From Epiperipatus broadwayi (lineage: Eukaryota; Onychophora; Udeonychophora; Euonychophora; Peripatidae), in assembly GCA_028023455.1 (NCBI GenBank), contig JAQFVV010000151.1:2843097-2907096 (forward strand): a stretch of DNA of 64,000 nt, given 5' to 3'. The notes under the pieces are model-generated. The model was given only the letters and a program-made list of their open reading frames with translations, was not told where the DNA came from and ran no database searches. Of this stretch, positions 48,444 to 59,950 are shown one piece after another. Position 1 is the stretch's first letter, and every line of letters begins with the position of its first letter. A program made the translations under genes and the position numbers.

Positions 48444-48540
48444 GATTGGTGGTCGAGAGGTCAGCGACAGATGCTTTACAAGCATTTGTCCTGGGTTAGC
48501 AGGTTCGCTTCCTGGCTGATGCTATGACACATGAGGAAAA
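48444..48540 (+). mobile_element. tRNA-derived SINE
   Basis: GATTGGTGGTCGAGAGGTCA (A-box region), an anticodon-arm-like GATGCTTTACAAGCATTTGTC, GCAGGTTCGCTTCCTGG (T arm/B box), CTGATGCTATGACACATGAGG. Matches the other SINE copies throughout; target duplication not obvious. Confidence 0.85.
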
Positions 48541-48819
48541 TCGCATGTAGGTAGCCAAATAGATTAATATCTGATTAAAAGAAACAGATGTTTATAAAAA
48601 AAAAAAAATAAAGGAAGAAAAGGGCTATATGAGCACCAAAGAATAAAAGAAATTGAACAAAATAGCCCGTTTGATGAGTGAACTTTTTTTGTGTGTGTAG
48701 CATCTAACTAAAGAATATTTTATTTTGCAAATGTAAATAAAAAGAAGTTGTAAATGTAACACTAACTTTTGTTATTATCACAGCAGAAATTTATATCAAA
48801 ATACATCCCAGATAATTCC

Positions 48820-48935
48820 TGCATCCATTGATTAATCTGGCTTGCAGTGAGTAGTGCTACTGTATAGAGTTTTGTCTCTGTGTTAAACAGTTTGTGTAAC
48901 CATAAAAAATGATGATCATGTGATGTTTAGTGGTT
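48820..48935 (+). mobile_element. Family A element, diverged 3' fragment
   Basis: GCATCCATTGATTAATCTGG, AGTGCTACTGTATAGAG and GATGATCATGTGATGTTTAG then GTGGTTTAAA match the 3' end of family A. The ribozyme part is absent. Confidence 0.65.
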
Positions 48936-49794
48936 TAAAAATATTATTATTATTATTATTATAACCGCACAAGCTTTAGGTTTATTGCCTTAGTAAATAT
49001 TACTTGCGTAATCAATGTGCGTTAAATAAATTTATAATTACAACTTTAAATTATCGTAATAGATTTCTAACTATAAGATCTTTCCATTGACTCATTGTAA
49101 ATTGAAAGATTTCATGAGTAATAATGTGTAATAGGAATTGTGGACTTAATCAGTGAAGTATTGAATAGCCTCACGCTCTCAGATCTAACCGCTTCAGCTT
49201 CACCCATTTATATAGAAAGTAGGTTGAAGTAAAGAAGGGTTCCCCTCTTTTCTTCCAATGTGTAAGCTTGTGGTTAAGACCCTGTAGAGGTCCCTACCTT
49301 CGAATTTTTAACCGCACAAGCTTTAGGTTTATTGTCTTAATAAATATTATTATTATTATTTTAAATTTTAATTATATTGTTGGAATTTAATTCTATTGTT
49401 CAATAAAAACAGAAAATTTTTTTTTTTCTGGAAATATTTGAATTTTTTTAACTTAATTCTTTCTGAATTTTTTTGTAATATGTTAGAAAAAAAAGTATTA
49501 CATTTTCTTATATTACGTTAGGAAAACAAAAAGTATTAAGCATAACATGTAAAAAATGAAATCTAATAATTATGTAAATTGAGATAAAGATTTTAAACTT
49601 CCTTAGTAATCCTATTCTGGAAAACATTAGTGTGATAAGTCTTAATTTAAAATTATCTTTGAAATATTAGGTTAAGCTATCCATAGAATAAAAATCATAA
49701 GTTTAAATCCTCCGAATTCTTTTAAACATAACTACTTCCAAACTCACTATATTTATGTTATCAAGTGTAAGCTTTAGTAATCAAAATGACAGAT
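48936..49794. other. AT-rich DNA with (ATT)n and a short duplication
   Basis: (TTA)n at 48943-48962 and 49345-49361. ACCGCACAAGCTTTAGGTTT occurs at 48963 and again at 49310, each followed by ATTG(C/T)CTTA(G/A)TAAATATTA. A dispersed or tandem repeat of unknown type. Confidence 0.5.
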
Positions 49795-50400
49795 GGTAGT
49801 GCTTAATAAGGCCCTATTCAATGCTGTCCTATCCAAATATTGCCAGATAACTTTCTAGCCTATGGCTTTTGTGAATGAGGAACTTGTGGATTTTTGTACT
49901 GTGAATTTGGAGCTTGTGGGTCTAATGCAGTTTTCTTTTTTGCAGCCATTTTTTTTTTTACTTTTTGTTATATTATCAAGCTACTAGTCCAAATTGAAAT
50001 ACTGTAAATTCTTTCAATCCAAGCCCATTTTGCTTATGTAATTATGTTGAACTGAAACTAGAGATGTGATGCACTGTGACTTCTCCTTATATGGAGTTCA
50101 GTTTCTATGTATTATGGTGACCTCAGTTTTTAAATAGCCATTAGACATCTTTATTCAGTTTTAATGTTAACCAATAACACATCACATGACAAATGTCATT
50201 ACATGATCTTTGATTACACGTTTTTGCTATTGGATAGCAATTTCTTCCAATTCTACTATATTTCTGCCACTTATTGTAAGCTTTCATTGATGAAAGCCCC
50301 TAGAAACTAATCTGGGGGTATTTGAATGGAACAGCACTGGATAAGGATCTGTAAGCATTACTACCTGGCATTTGTAGTGAGATTGGGAAAAAAAAGTGTA
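49795..50400. mobile_element. Family A element, old inverted copy
   Basis: The left part (minus sense) and right part (plus sense, 50282-50400) retain family A landmarks: TTGATGA, AAAGCC, GAAACTAATCTGGGGG at 50287-50320, and AGCACTGGATAAGGAT against CACTAGATAGGGAT. Both hammerheads have lost core bases. A LINE2 3' end (GTGATGCACTGTGACTTCTC, 50064-50083, minus sense) lies inside. Confidence 0.5.
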
Positions 50401-50584
50401 TGGAAAGATCATGTTATATTTTATGTTTATTAAATGTGTGTGTCTTTATATATACACACATTTTTAAAGGTGCACTGAATCTAGTATCCTCATGACACAA
50501 TACTGCTTTTTTATATATCTATGACTTGATGTTAATATTTACATGAAAGTTTGCATTTATTTTTATGAAATTAGCGATTTTTCA

Positions 50585-50990
50585 AACAAGTTTAGTGTTT
50601 TTTCCAGATACCCGAGTTAGTTGCTTTCTGAGATTGATCAATAAATGGTAAAAATAAGAAGTTAAATAGCTCACTGCAAGACAAAACCATCACCAATAGT
50701 CTTTCATAAAGAAACTGTAAAGAAAAAAACATTACATGCCTTTCCAGTTACTGGTGAGTGAAAGTTGTGTAGCCACTATTTTATCTGTTAAAAACCAGAT
50801 ATCCATTTACCAACCAACTTTGGATGGTTGGCTGTGTTTAGTATAGATCAACAATCTGAAGGGAAAAAATCACCTGATTAGAATAGAACATAGTCATGAA
50901 AGCTGCAGAGGCACTAGTGGTCCACAAGAACACATATATGGAAATAATTGGTCTCATTTGATAATAATGATTATTCAATCTGATTAGATT
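50585..50990 (+). repeat. Dispersed repeat R, copy 2, 5' part
   Basis: Aligns with 16930-17345: TGATCAATAAATGGTAAAAAT against TGGTCAATAAATGGTGTAAT, CCTTTCCAGTTACTGGTGAG against CTTTCCAATTGCTGGTTAG, TCTCATTTGATAATAATGAT. It breaks where the RTE tail begins and resumes at 54150. Confidence 0.7.
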
Positions 50991-51004
50991 GATTGTAGGA
51001 TAAT

Positions 51005-52438
51005 GATCATCATCAACCATTATCAATCCACTGCAGGATAGTCTCTCCCAGTTCAACCCATCATTTCCAATCTTTAGCTTCTCTTCTCCACATCACCCTT
51101 GCACACTTTATTTCATCCGTCCATCTCACATGTGGTCTCTTTCTGGGTCTTTTAAACCTCTTGGAATCCAGTTTATGATTTCAATTGGCTATCTATTATC
51201 ATCTCTTCTAAAAATATGTCCAGCCTAACTCCACTTCAGTCTTATAATTTTTTTAATGAGATCAGTAACACCTGTTTGTTTTCTTATTCATATATCATGT
51301 TTTCGATCTCTTCTTGTTACTCCTAATATGAATCTCCCTATACTTCTTTGAGTGGCCTGAAGTCTCTGTATTGCTCTTCTATTAAGTGTTCAAGTCTCAG
51401 ATTCATAAGTAAGAACTCATAAAACACATTTATTAAAAACCTTCCTTTTCAAACACATAGGCATATTTCCTTTTAATATCAAGTTATTTCTATAAAAAAC
51501 CAAGTTTAATTCTATGTTTAATTTTATCCATTATGTTTTCTATTAATAATATGACCAAGGTATTTGTAACTGTTAACTTCTTCTAACTCATCATAATCAA
51601 TCTTTATTTTCATATTTCGAGAAAATCCATTAAACATTATTAGTCTTTTTAACATTTATCTTTAGTCCTACTTTCTTCTGATAACTCTTGCAACATTTCC
51701 TGCAGCTCTAAAGCATTATTTTCAAAAACAACTACATCATCTGCAAAATCTGGCACAAATAATCTCCATTTACTTTCACTCCTTTAGCTTTCCATTTTAA
51801 TCCATAAAATACTTCTTACAGCATTGCTGTAAAAAAGTTTTGGAGATGTAATCTAATTGTTGCTGTTGCATTTTTATAAATATTCTTTAAAATATGACAA
51901 TATCCTGGATCTATATCTTGATGATCCAATACTTTAATCACTGAAGAAATGTTTATAGAATCAAATGCCTTTTCATAATCTACAAATCCAAAGCATAATG
52001 GCAACTCATATTCATTTGTTCTTTCTATAACTTCTCTCAATACCTGGATATGATCTACTGTACTAAAACCACTTTTAAATCCAGCTTGTTCTCTTGGTTG
52101 GTGAAAATCCAAGGTTCTCTCTAGACGAGTTGTAATTATCTTGGTAACCAAAACTGATAAAAGGCTGGTAAGTCTGTAATTTCTAATATCTTCTTTATCA
52201 TCTTTTTAAAATATTAATATTAATACTGCATTCTTCCAATCATCTGGTACATCTTTATCATTTAGACATTTGGTATATAACTTTGCTAAAAAAAATTCTA
52301 TTTCTTCACCTGCTTTTTTCAATATATCAATTATAATTCCATCATTACCTGGAGCCTTTCTTCATAAATTTAATTGCATATATCATTTCTTCATTTAAAA
52401 TTCTGGGCAATTTGGAAAATGTAATAGATATAGGAGGT
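51005..52438 (-). mobile_element. RTE-type LINE, reverse transcriptase and 3' end
   Basis: Minus strand, in order: LPRILNEEMIYAIKFMKK (near 52400-52345), a KDVPDDWKNAVLILIF-like segment (near 52250), KIITTRLERTLDFHQPREQA, GFKSGFSTVDHIQVLREVIE, GFVDYEKAFDS (motif A, about 51960-51995). Then an internal deletion, FADD-region text, KYLG, the C-terminal domain and the tail. This is the most complete RTE copy, yet full of stops and deletions. It sits inside repeat R. Confidence 0.85.
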
Positions 52439-53221
52439 GAAGTATCCATATGCACGTCTATATACATTAGGACACGATGTTATTAAGTAATCAGAATAGC
52501 GAACAGTCTGCAACAACTCTCTACTTTACGTAATCGCAATTCCCACACTGTTCTTTTCTGAGTGCTCTCCAACGAATGGTCTATTTTGCAACAAATGCCT
52601 TGCTCTGCAACGAATGCTTCTACTCTGCAACTAATGCTCTGCTCTGCAATAAATGCTTCTACTCTGCAACTAATGCTCTGCTCTGCAATGAATGCTTTTA
52701 CTCTGCAACTAATGCCCTACTCTGCAACTAATGCTCTTCTCTGCAACTAATGCTCTTCTCGGCAACTAATGCTCTTCTCTGCAACTAATACTCTTCTCTG
52801 CTGTGGTCTCTTTCAGCTACACCCGTGAACTACATTTCCACTGGGTGCTGGTCATTAACCGCAAGCACTAACACGAGATATCTCTGTTGGTGTTAAACCG
52901 ATGTCTACTCCAATACTGCTACTCAACTACTGCGTGACTGCTCTCTACTGGAGTTGTCCTCTAATTGCTGCCCTGCGTAGATGTTATCCAGTCTTCTATT
53001 GCTTGCTGACAACTGTAGTAATTAATACACCGTCCAATAAGGTATCGTCTCTTATCCAGAAATGTTTGCAATCAGCAAATATCTCTTGAAATAGTCGATC
53101 GCCATTATCTCAATGCCTTAATTAAATTCCACAGCTATCAGCGTGCGATCTAAAACAACCTCGAATACATTCTAGTTTTTCTGGAGTGCACAAACATGTC
53201 CGCCATTTTATACAAACACTA
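52439..53221. mobile_element. Insertion inside RTE, unknown type
   Basis: Separates the endonuclease half (53222-54150) from the reverse-transcriptase half of the RTE copy. Less AT-rich than its surroundings and holds a minisatellite. AGGAGGT is present at both borders (52432-52438 and 53222-53228) and may be a target duplication. No coding or LTR evidence; it could be a solo LTR. Confidence 0.5.
52590..52800 (+). repeat. Minisatellite, 18-21-bp units
   Basis: About ten units of CTCTGCAACTAATGCTCTT and variants (AATGCTTCTA, AATAAATGCT). In the first half, units alternate in a 39-bp higher-order pair. The open frame across it is a by-product of the repeat. Confidence 0.85.
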
Positions 53222-54150
53222 CAGGAGGTACTTGTTCTTTATTACTATATAATTCTTGATGAAGTCTTCTACCCATTTCATTATTTCATCTCTCTTTTTA
53301 GTAATGATTCCATCATTTTTTCTTTTTGCAGATATAAATTTCCTACCAATACCAAAATGTTGTTTTACACTCTTGAGACTTTTATTCTCTTCTATACCGT
53401 TCCCTGCTAATTCACAGTTGTACTTTCTTATATCATTTTCAACTCTTTTCGCACCATTTCACAAAATTCGAGTATTCAATCCTTTTTAATGCATCATTTT
53501 TGTATATCTTCATATTTTTCTTTTCTTCATAAATTCTCTAGTCTCAGTAACTTTTATTGGTCAATTTCTCCTTCTACCAGCTCTTTGTTGCGTTTTAAAA
53601 GTGTATCAGTTATTTTCTTATTAATTTCATTCAAATTGAACCATGTTCAAATCTAGTATCTTGAACGTTTGTAAGTTCTAATTTAAATCCATTAGAATGT
53701 TTCTAAAGTTAGGAATATCAACTGTAAATATTGTTTTTCTTACTAATTTTTGTCTCTCTAGCTTTGCTTAACAGGTATCTTACATTTTACTAATCGATGA
53801 TACTCCCTGTGTTAAATTTATCAAGAACATTACAATCTTGAAATATGTACTTTCTGTTAGTCAAAATGTAAACCAATTCTGCTGTACCTTCATTTGGAGC
53901 TCCTTGTCCATTTCATTTTAACATTTTTCTCAAAAAAAAAAAGAATTCATAATATAAAGTAGTTTTTTGCTGCAAACTCCACAAGTCTATGTCCTCTCTC
54001 ATTTCTATTACCATAACCAAAATTACCTACAGCACTTTCATCTTTCATTTGTTTACCTATTGTCGCATTAAAGCTCCCATAACAATTTTAAAAGTTTCTC
54101 TGATCAAAGCTTTTGTACTCCTATAAAATCTTCTCTACTTCATCCTATGA
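53222..54150 (-). pseudogene. RTE-type LINE, endonuclease and linker region
   Basis: The minus strand, with many stops, gives text of the RTE endonuclease C-terminus and linker (EYHRLVKCKIPVKQ near 53775-53815, equivalent to SDHRLV) and RDEIMKWVEDFIKN near 53250-53300. It precedes, in the sense of transcription, the reverse-transcriptase half at 51005-52438. Confidence 0.65.
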
Positions 54151-55040
54151 TTGTTGCTGTCGTTTTCTTTATTTTATTTTAAAAAAGCGTTAATTATTTT
54201 GTTAATTGCATAATATTATTACACCAGTTATGTTTTGCAAACATGGGCTGTTTCAAGTTCTCAAATTAAGGTCTGTGTTTATGAATATTCATAACCTTGC
54301 TCCATTTTTTTAAAAATTTTCATAAACAGGTTTAACTATATAAATAGTTTTTCAATCAACTTTAAATTAGTTAAATTTGGAGTTCGACTGAGTTGTGTTG
54401 TTGCTATACATCTGTAGATGTAAGGCATGGTACCAGTTTACCAATTAACGCTAGCCATTATCAGTATTCCATATACGTATATTGAAGTTGTTTTTATTTT
54501 CTGTCTTTTCTTCAAAATTTATCACTTTGACTGTAAAAGTGAAAACTTCTATAAAGATTTAGCATGGTAATTGAGGAATTGAAAGCTGTGTATAAAACTT
54601 CTATAAAAGCTATCAATATCCATTTTAACAAAATGGCCATACAAGACATGTTTGGGGAATTATTTTACAAAGAATCCTGATAGCTATGTCGCTGGACATC
54701 TTGTAAGCAAATATCCAATATCTTTCAATTAAGCTCATTAAAATTGATACTTTGACTATATTAATACTCTAATGATATTCCAATAATATTTTAAAGAAAA
54801 ATTTATATATACTTTATTTATCCGTATTTTTAACTAAATTGTAAATAGACCGTTCATATATACATTTTTCCTTCCTTTTATTATTAATTAAACGTTTTAT
54901 TTTCATCTTATTACATTGTTTTCTGCTGTTTAAAATCTTGATTATTCTGATAACTACGTACTCGTACATTACTGTACTTAGAAACCAGGATTCGTAGTGT
55001 ATATGGGTGTGCTTAAGAAGTTGCCTGCTGAATTCACTTG
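54150..55040 (+). repeat. Dispersed repeat R, copy 2, 3' part
   Basis: Aligns with 17390-18700: GGGCTGTTTCAAGTTCTCAA, AAACTTCTATAAAGATTTAG, TTTTTAACTAAATTGTAAAT, GCTTAAGAAGTTGC. It lacks the SINE and foldback element of copy 1. It ends at the LINE2 3' end. Confidence 0.75.
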
Positions 55041-56570
55041 ATGATGTGATGCACTGTGACTTCTCCTTATACGGAGTCAGGAATCTCTCAGCAACTATGC
55101 CCAGAGAAACCTATTAGCCACTTTACTTTCCATTCTCCACCCTAAGTTTTCCCATATCCTGCTCTATCCCATTTCCACAACATAATCTTTGTCAACTCCA
55201 TGGCTTTTATATCTAAATCCCCCTTATCTTTTCCCAAACCCAGCATAAAAATCAATAACCCACTTTCTGTATACTCACTTTCCTTATATTTATTCTTCCA
55301 CAACTTTATTATTTGTATCCTTTCTACTTTCAGGCGTTTACATTCAATTAACAGATGCCTAATATTTTCTATGCCTTCCTTACACAACTTGCAGACTAAA
55401 TCACCTATGTTTTCCATTTACTTGTATAACTCCCTGTTGCTAAAGATCCCATTCGAGCCTTAAACAGTAAACTACTTTCCTTGCTATTATCATAAATTAA
55501 CTGGCATCCAATATTCTGTTTACTTTAATATATATTTAAACTCTTCTTACCCTCCATACTAGTTCTCCATCTCTCCAACTCCCTATTCTTTATTAATGCA
55601 TCTATTCTTCTATCCCATTCCTTACCACTATAACACTCAACAATTCTCCTAACACAATCATCCCACCTTTTGTACAAGTATACTGACATAAATTCTTTAT
55701 CCAAATCTTCTGCATACTGCATTTTCTTTCTCACCCATCTTGTTACCTGCCCTTTATTCATAACCCAATTAAATACTATTTTGGCTATTCTTTTATTATC
55801 CATAAACTGCAATCTACTGAACATTTTCATTTTGCTTTTTGCATCTCTCATATAAAAACTTGATTATCTCATTTCTCCTTGAATTGTCTCCTTTGCTGTC
55901 CACACCTCTGCATCTAATGCATGTCTTCCTACTTCCCTTTGTACTTTTTTCAAGTAATCTAATACTCCTTTACTAACACATAATGCATCATTACCATATG
56001 TTAAGCCTGCTACTGCCACTCCCTTCCATACAATTCTAGCTACATCATATTTATTATATGAAAACCCTGTTAATTTCTTTATCAATCCCTTTCTTTTCTT
56101 TGCTTCATTTATCAATTTTTTCTCCCATTCATCCAAGCAGTTTCTCTGATTACTTAAGATGATTCCCAAATAGTTATATCTATTCACCACACTTAACTTT
56201 ATATCCCCCAATAAAAATTCTTTGTCTTCTCTTTCCCCAGTATTAATCATCATTACTTTTGATTTTTCTTCACTAAACTTAATCCCCATCTCTTTACCCA
56301 CCTTTGCACATGTCCTCAGCATAACTTCCATATCTTCCCTTTTTTCTTGCACACAAAAAGACATCATCCCTCTTCCTAATATTTCTATTGCTCTCTCCAT
56401 TTTTCTCAAATACAACAAAAACAAAATAGGTGACATAGGGCATCCATCCTTGCCTTAGTCCCACCCCATTTTTAACTTTAACTGATTCTAAATTCCTTAA
56501 TTGATACTGCGTAGTAATTATTTTCATATAATTTCATAATTCACTATAAACTTCATCAACACTCCTTTAA
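55041..56570 (-). pseudogene. LINE2, reverse-transcriptase C-terminal half
   Basis: Minus strand, in order. NGVGLRQG (motif B, near 56480) and MSPILFLLYLRKMERAIEIL. A catalytic DD is seen only in a shifted frame, RDDVFLCARK. KFSEEKSKVMMINTG, NRYNYLGIILSNQRNCLDEW and a thumb region of about 100 residues follow. Then RLQFMDNKRIAKIVFNWVM, and a zinc-knuckle CKLCKEGIENIRHLLIEC at 55360-55410. The 3' end AGTCACAGTGCATCACATC is shared with 42.3 and 50.07 kb. APE-type LINE; the clade is not certain. Confidence 0.8.
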
Positions 56571-56580
56571 CACTTTAAGC

Positions 56581-56640
56581 AAATAATTTTTATTTATTAT
56601 AACAGTTTCGACTGTACTAGCAGTCTTCTTCAGATCTACA
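56581..56640 (-). ncRNA. Hammerhead-like motif at the Penelope 3' end
   Basis: Minus strand: GATCTGAAGA, GACTG-CTAGTA-CAGTC stem, GAAACTGTTATAATAAA. CUGAAGA and GAAA fit the hammerhead core and stem II is a perfect 5 bp after one extra A. Helix I and a valid cleavage triplet are not visible. Shared with the 77-bp array and the 18.2-kb foldback element. Confidence 0.35.
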
Positions 56641-57509
56641 CCATAAAAAATTGTACAAATATTATATCAATACAACCAAAATTCTTATTCTTCATATTTT
56701 CATATAAAATTATAATAAAACAAAAAATATAAAGCAAAAACAACTCAATCCAAAAACTTTTCAAACAAAAATTTTTTTAAAATCTTTTAAAAACCCAAAA
56801 CATAAAAAAAAACTGAAACTATAAAAAATTATAATAAAAAAATAATAATAATAAAAATATAAAAATATTCTTTCAAATTATTTTTTAAAATTACAACCAA
56901 ATAAATGTATTAAAACAATTCAAATTTTAACATCAAACCATTAAAAACAAAACCCATTAAATACCATTAAAACATTAATCTAAAAATAATACCAAAAATT
57001 ATAATTTTTAACATAATTAAAATTACATAAATAAGACCAAAAACTCAAAAATCAAAAATTAAAATTAAAAAATAAAATTAAAAAATTAAAAAATCAAAAC
57101 AAAATATTAAAAATCAAAAACTATAAACTAAAAATCATTCTTTCCCCTTTTTACACTCCCATTTATACCTACTTATTTCATTTTATACCTTCATACCATC
57201 TCTTCAATTCCCTCCCTCATTTATACTCTAATACTCCCTATCATTTTTACTTATTTAACTACCCTTTTATAACATTTAATATCCATACAAACTTAACTAT
57301 CCTTACCTTAAACTTTCCTTCTACCTTCACCTTTCCTCCATATTTCTTTTTCATTAACCACTTCCCAACTTCCTTTCTTTCCCCATCACCTAGCTCCCTC
57401 TATTAACCACTTCTATTATTTAATTACCCTAAATTTTAATTCTTTACCCTATTAAGCTTTACATTTCCCCTCACTTTAATCATCCTAAGACCTTGCTACT
57501 TTTTTAATT

Positions 57510-58001
57510 TTACACTACCAAAGTCCTTATTTCTTCTTCTCTATTAATACTAGGCCTTATTCTCTTAATCAACAATGCTTCTCTTATCTTCCTGTCCCTT
57601 CTACTATTTGCATAACTAATCATTTTTATACTTTCCTTCTCCAAATTATGCCCTGTCTCCATTATATGCACAAATACTAGTAAACTTTTATCATACCTAT
57701 GTTGCCTCAGCCTTGTATACATAGAGTTCTTTGTTTCACCCACATATTTATTTCTAACTCCCTTATCTCTACACTTTTTACACTCTATCATATAAACCCC
57801 ATTAACATAATTCCTCTCTTTATCTATATATTTATTATCCAACACCTTCATCAAATTTTTCCTCTTATTATTCACTATTCTATATTTCACCTCATTTCTA
57901 TATTTTACATTAAGCTTTTTAATTATACTATTAACCTTCCTAACTATCTTGTAATCACCTATTCTTATTCCTATATATTTGGTTTTTCCTATCCCTTTCA
58001 C
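57510..58001 (-). pseudogene. Penelope GIY-YIG endonuclease domain
   Basis: 163 codons open. GVYMIECKKC is followed by YVGETKNSMYTRLRQHR, covering the GVY...YVG pair, the Cys pair of the linker and the catalytic Arg. Then HIMETGHNL, REALLIKRI (catalytic Glu) and RPSIN (Asn). All signature residues of the GIY-YIG nuclease are present. It is out of frame with the reverse transcriptase just upstream. Confidence 0.9.
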
Positions 58002-58133
58002 TTACCCTTCTCCCATTCTCTTCTTCCTTTCTATATTTTCTTTTTACACTCTCAATATTCCTCCTTATTATAACTTCTGGAAACTCACTATCCCTAAACT
58101 CCTTAAGTATCATATCTCTACAATAATTACTTT

Positions 58134-58557
58134 TTATAAAACCCTCAATTTTATAGCACTAATTTTAAATTGCTTATCTACATCAGACTCCCAATTCACT
58201 ATATTACCCTTCTCCATCTTTCTAAACACCCCTGTTCTCACTCTACACTTCCTTTTACTATACTCTTTTTTCATCATTATATCCAAATACACCAATTCAT
58301 TATTCCTTTCCCATTCCATTGTGAATCTTAACTTCGTATCCAACTTATTAACCTTATCATAATACTTTTTTATTTGTCTTTCAGTCTTATTAAATATCAA
58401 TAAGAAATCATCTACATATCTCTTAATTAAAATTGGTGCATTTTCCCCTGTTGCCATAGCTTCTGCCATATCTTGTATGCAAATATCACTCAACATTCCA
58501 TTTAATGCCCCTCCTATCAATAACCCTTCTTTCTGTTTATAATAACTCCCATTAAAC
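58134..58557 (-). pseudogene. Penelope reverse transcriptase, palm C-terminal part
   Basis: FNGSYYKQKEGLLIGGALNG (motif B region), LSDICIQDMAEAM, KRYVDDFLLIFN (catalytic DD), LRFTMEWERNNELVYLDIMM. The 5' side of this block is cut by the family A insertion at 58558. The same protein continues at 59044 and beyond. Confidence 0.88.
58543..58557 (+). other. 15-bp target-site duplication, left copy
   Basis: TAACTCCCATTAAAC, identical to 59030-59044. It brackets the family A insertion in the Penelope reverse transcriptase. Confidence 0.85.
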
Positions 58558-59029
58558 AATTCAAAACAAAGCAAAACTCTCCATTTAGTAGTGCCATCTT
58601 GTGCCGCCATCTTGTGCCAACAAGAGCAATCAATGGATGCCAGAAGGCTTGTGCATAAAATCCCTATCTAGTGCCTACTCATCCAATATCCCCAGACTAG
58701 TTTCTGGCTTGTGGCCTTCATCAGTGAGGAGCCTTGGATCTGAGAGCACTGCACCTAGATCTTAGGATCTAATGCAACCCTCCAGCACCCACCTTTTAAC
58801 TCTAACTACAAAACTATGAGAATGAAATTAATATTTTCAATCTAAGCTCAATAGCTTATATAGTCATATGGGTCTGAACTCAATTCAGCACCCATACATT
58901 TTGGCATCCATTGATTGCTCTTGTTGGCACAAGATGGCACTACTATATGGAGAGTTTTGCTTTGTTTTGAATTGTTTAATAACAATTATGTGCTAGTATG
59001 AGATAGTGATCATGTGATGTTGAGTGGTT
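58558..59029 (-). mobile_element. Family A ribozyme element inside Penelope
   Basis: 472 bp flanked by the perfect 15-bp duplication TAACTCCCATTAAAC. Minus-sense body with one hammerhead (58689-58730). Its other end is an inverted partial copy: GGCATCCATTGATTGCTC occurs in both orientations, at 58637-58620 and 58901-58918. Removal restores the Penelope reading frame around FNGSYYK, so the borders are secure. The long, variable duplication fits target-primed reverse transcription. Confidence 0.88.
58689..58730 (-). ncRNA. Hammerhead ribozyme, family A
   Basis: Minus strand: TCCTCA, core CTGATGA, A, GGC-CACAA-GCC, A, GAAAC, TA, GTC, TGGGGA. Helix I is 6 bp, helix II is 3 bp with an A-A mismatch at its base, helix III is AC/GU. 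The core and GUC site are intact. Cut predicted between 58695 and 58694. Somewhat weaker helix II than at 45785. Confidence 0.82.
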
Positions 59030-59059
59030 TAACTCCCATTAAACTGAAAAGTAATATCT

Positions 59060-59317
59060 CTACAACACAAACTCATTAAATTTTCCAACATTTCTACTGG
59101 CATTTCTACCTCTCTCTCTATCCCTCCTATACTTATCCACTGCCAACCCTATTGCTTTCTTTACATCTATATTTGTGTACATAGACACCACATACAATTT
59201 CACCATTATCAAATTATACCTCTCATATTTTTCCACCCTTTCCCTAATTTCCTCCACCAACTCCCTATTATTTTTTATGAAAGCCACACTCTCCCTATTC
59301 ACATACTTCCTTAACAT
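59060..59317 (-). pseudogene. Penelope reverse transcriptase, motif A region
   Basis: VKLYVVSMYTNIDVKKAI is the motif A region (VVSMYTNID; Penelope enzymes usually have D(V)xSLYTNI). Preceded by FIKNNRELVEEI. It joins, across the family A insertion, to the FNGSYYK block. Confidence 0.82.
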
Positions 59318-59376
59318 CTTTCACAACCATTTTGATACCCTATGATAATATGATCCTATACCATTAATCACCGATC

Positions 59377-59950
59377 TCAACGGCACCCCTTCTTTATATA
59401 GTTTTGCACTCTATAAATCTTCGCCACCTCACAATCCTTACTTACTATATTTTCCATTTCTCCTCTACTTATCATTCCTTTATTACACAATCCTTTAACC
59501 ATTCCATATATCTTATCACTCTTCATCTTTGTATCATTTCTTCCTATTTTAACAAAAAATCCCTCCTTCAACAACTCTTCCATTTTTTAAATATATTCTT
59601 CTCTATACATTATAACCAATTTTCCACCTTTATCTGATTTCATAAAAATTACATCTCTTTCATATTCCCTTTTAAGTTTTTTAACTTCATCTATCCTTAT
59701 CTTTCTTTCCATCTGTTTCCTATTTTCTCTTAGATACTTCGTTTTATATACCATATTACCAACCTCTTCTTTTAACTCATTCATCCATTTTATATCATTC
59801 CCATTCATAACATTGTACACATCTCTATTACCATAATAATATATCCCATATTTATCCTCCAACACTCTCTGCACCATTTTTTCTACCCCTATTTGTAATT
59901 CCATAGTATCTTCTCTGCTACTATCTTCATATGGAACATATTTCAATCCA
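59377..59950 (-). pseudogene. Penelope N-terminal conserved block
   Basis: VPYEDSSREDTMELQIGVEK, KLKREYERDVIFMKSDKGGK and LVIMYREEYI (the DKGG...V(V)xxREEY block typical of Penelope-like proteins), then GFFVKIGRNDTKMKSDKIYG and KGMISRGEMENIV. One stop (near 59584) interrupts. Homology to LINE2 takes over upstream of about 59950, so the element is 5'-truncated or starts here. Confidence 0.75.

Larger units (their letters stand above)
56571..59950 (-). mobile_element. Penelope-like element with GIY-YIG nuclease
   Basis: Inserted in LINE2 between reverse-transcriptase motifs A and B. Minus-strand order: N-terminal conserved block, reverse transcriptase, GIY-YIG endonuclease, then about 900 bp of AT-rich 3' sequence ending in a hammerhead-like motif (about 56581-56640). 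Interrupted by a family A element (58558-59029). Frameshifts and stops separate the pieces, so it is dead. Penelope-like elements encode a telomerase-related reverse transcriptase and, in this EN+ group, use the GIY-YIG domain to nick the target. Confidence 0.88.

Noticed and set aside
52562-52750. Repetitive Cys/Ala/Leu open frame
   Set aside because: Produced by a minisatellite with a unit near a multiple of three; no evidence of a protein.
57699-58362. Overlapping plus-strand frames of up to 127 codons
   Set aside because: Antisense shadows of the Penelope GIY-YIG and reverse-transcriptase pieces, whose motifs are clear on the minus strand.
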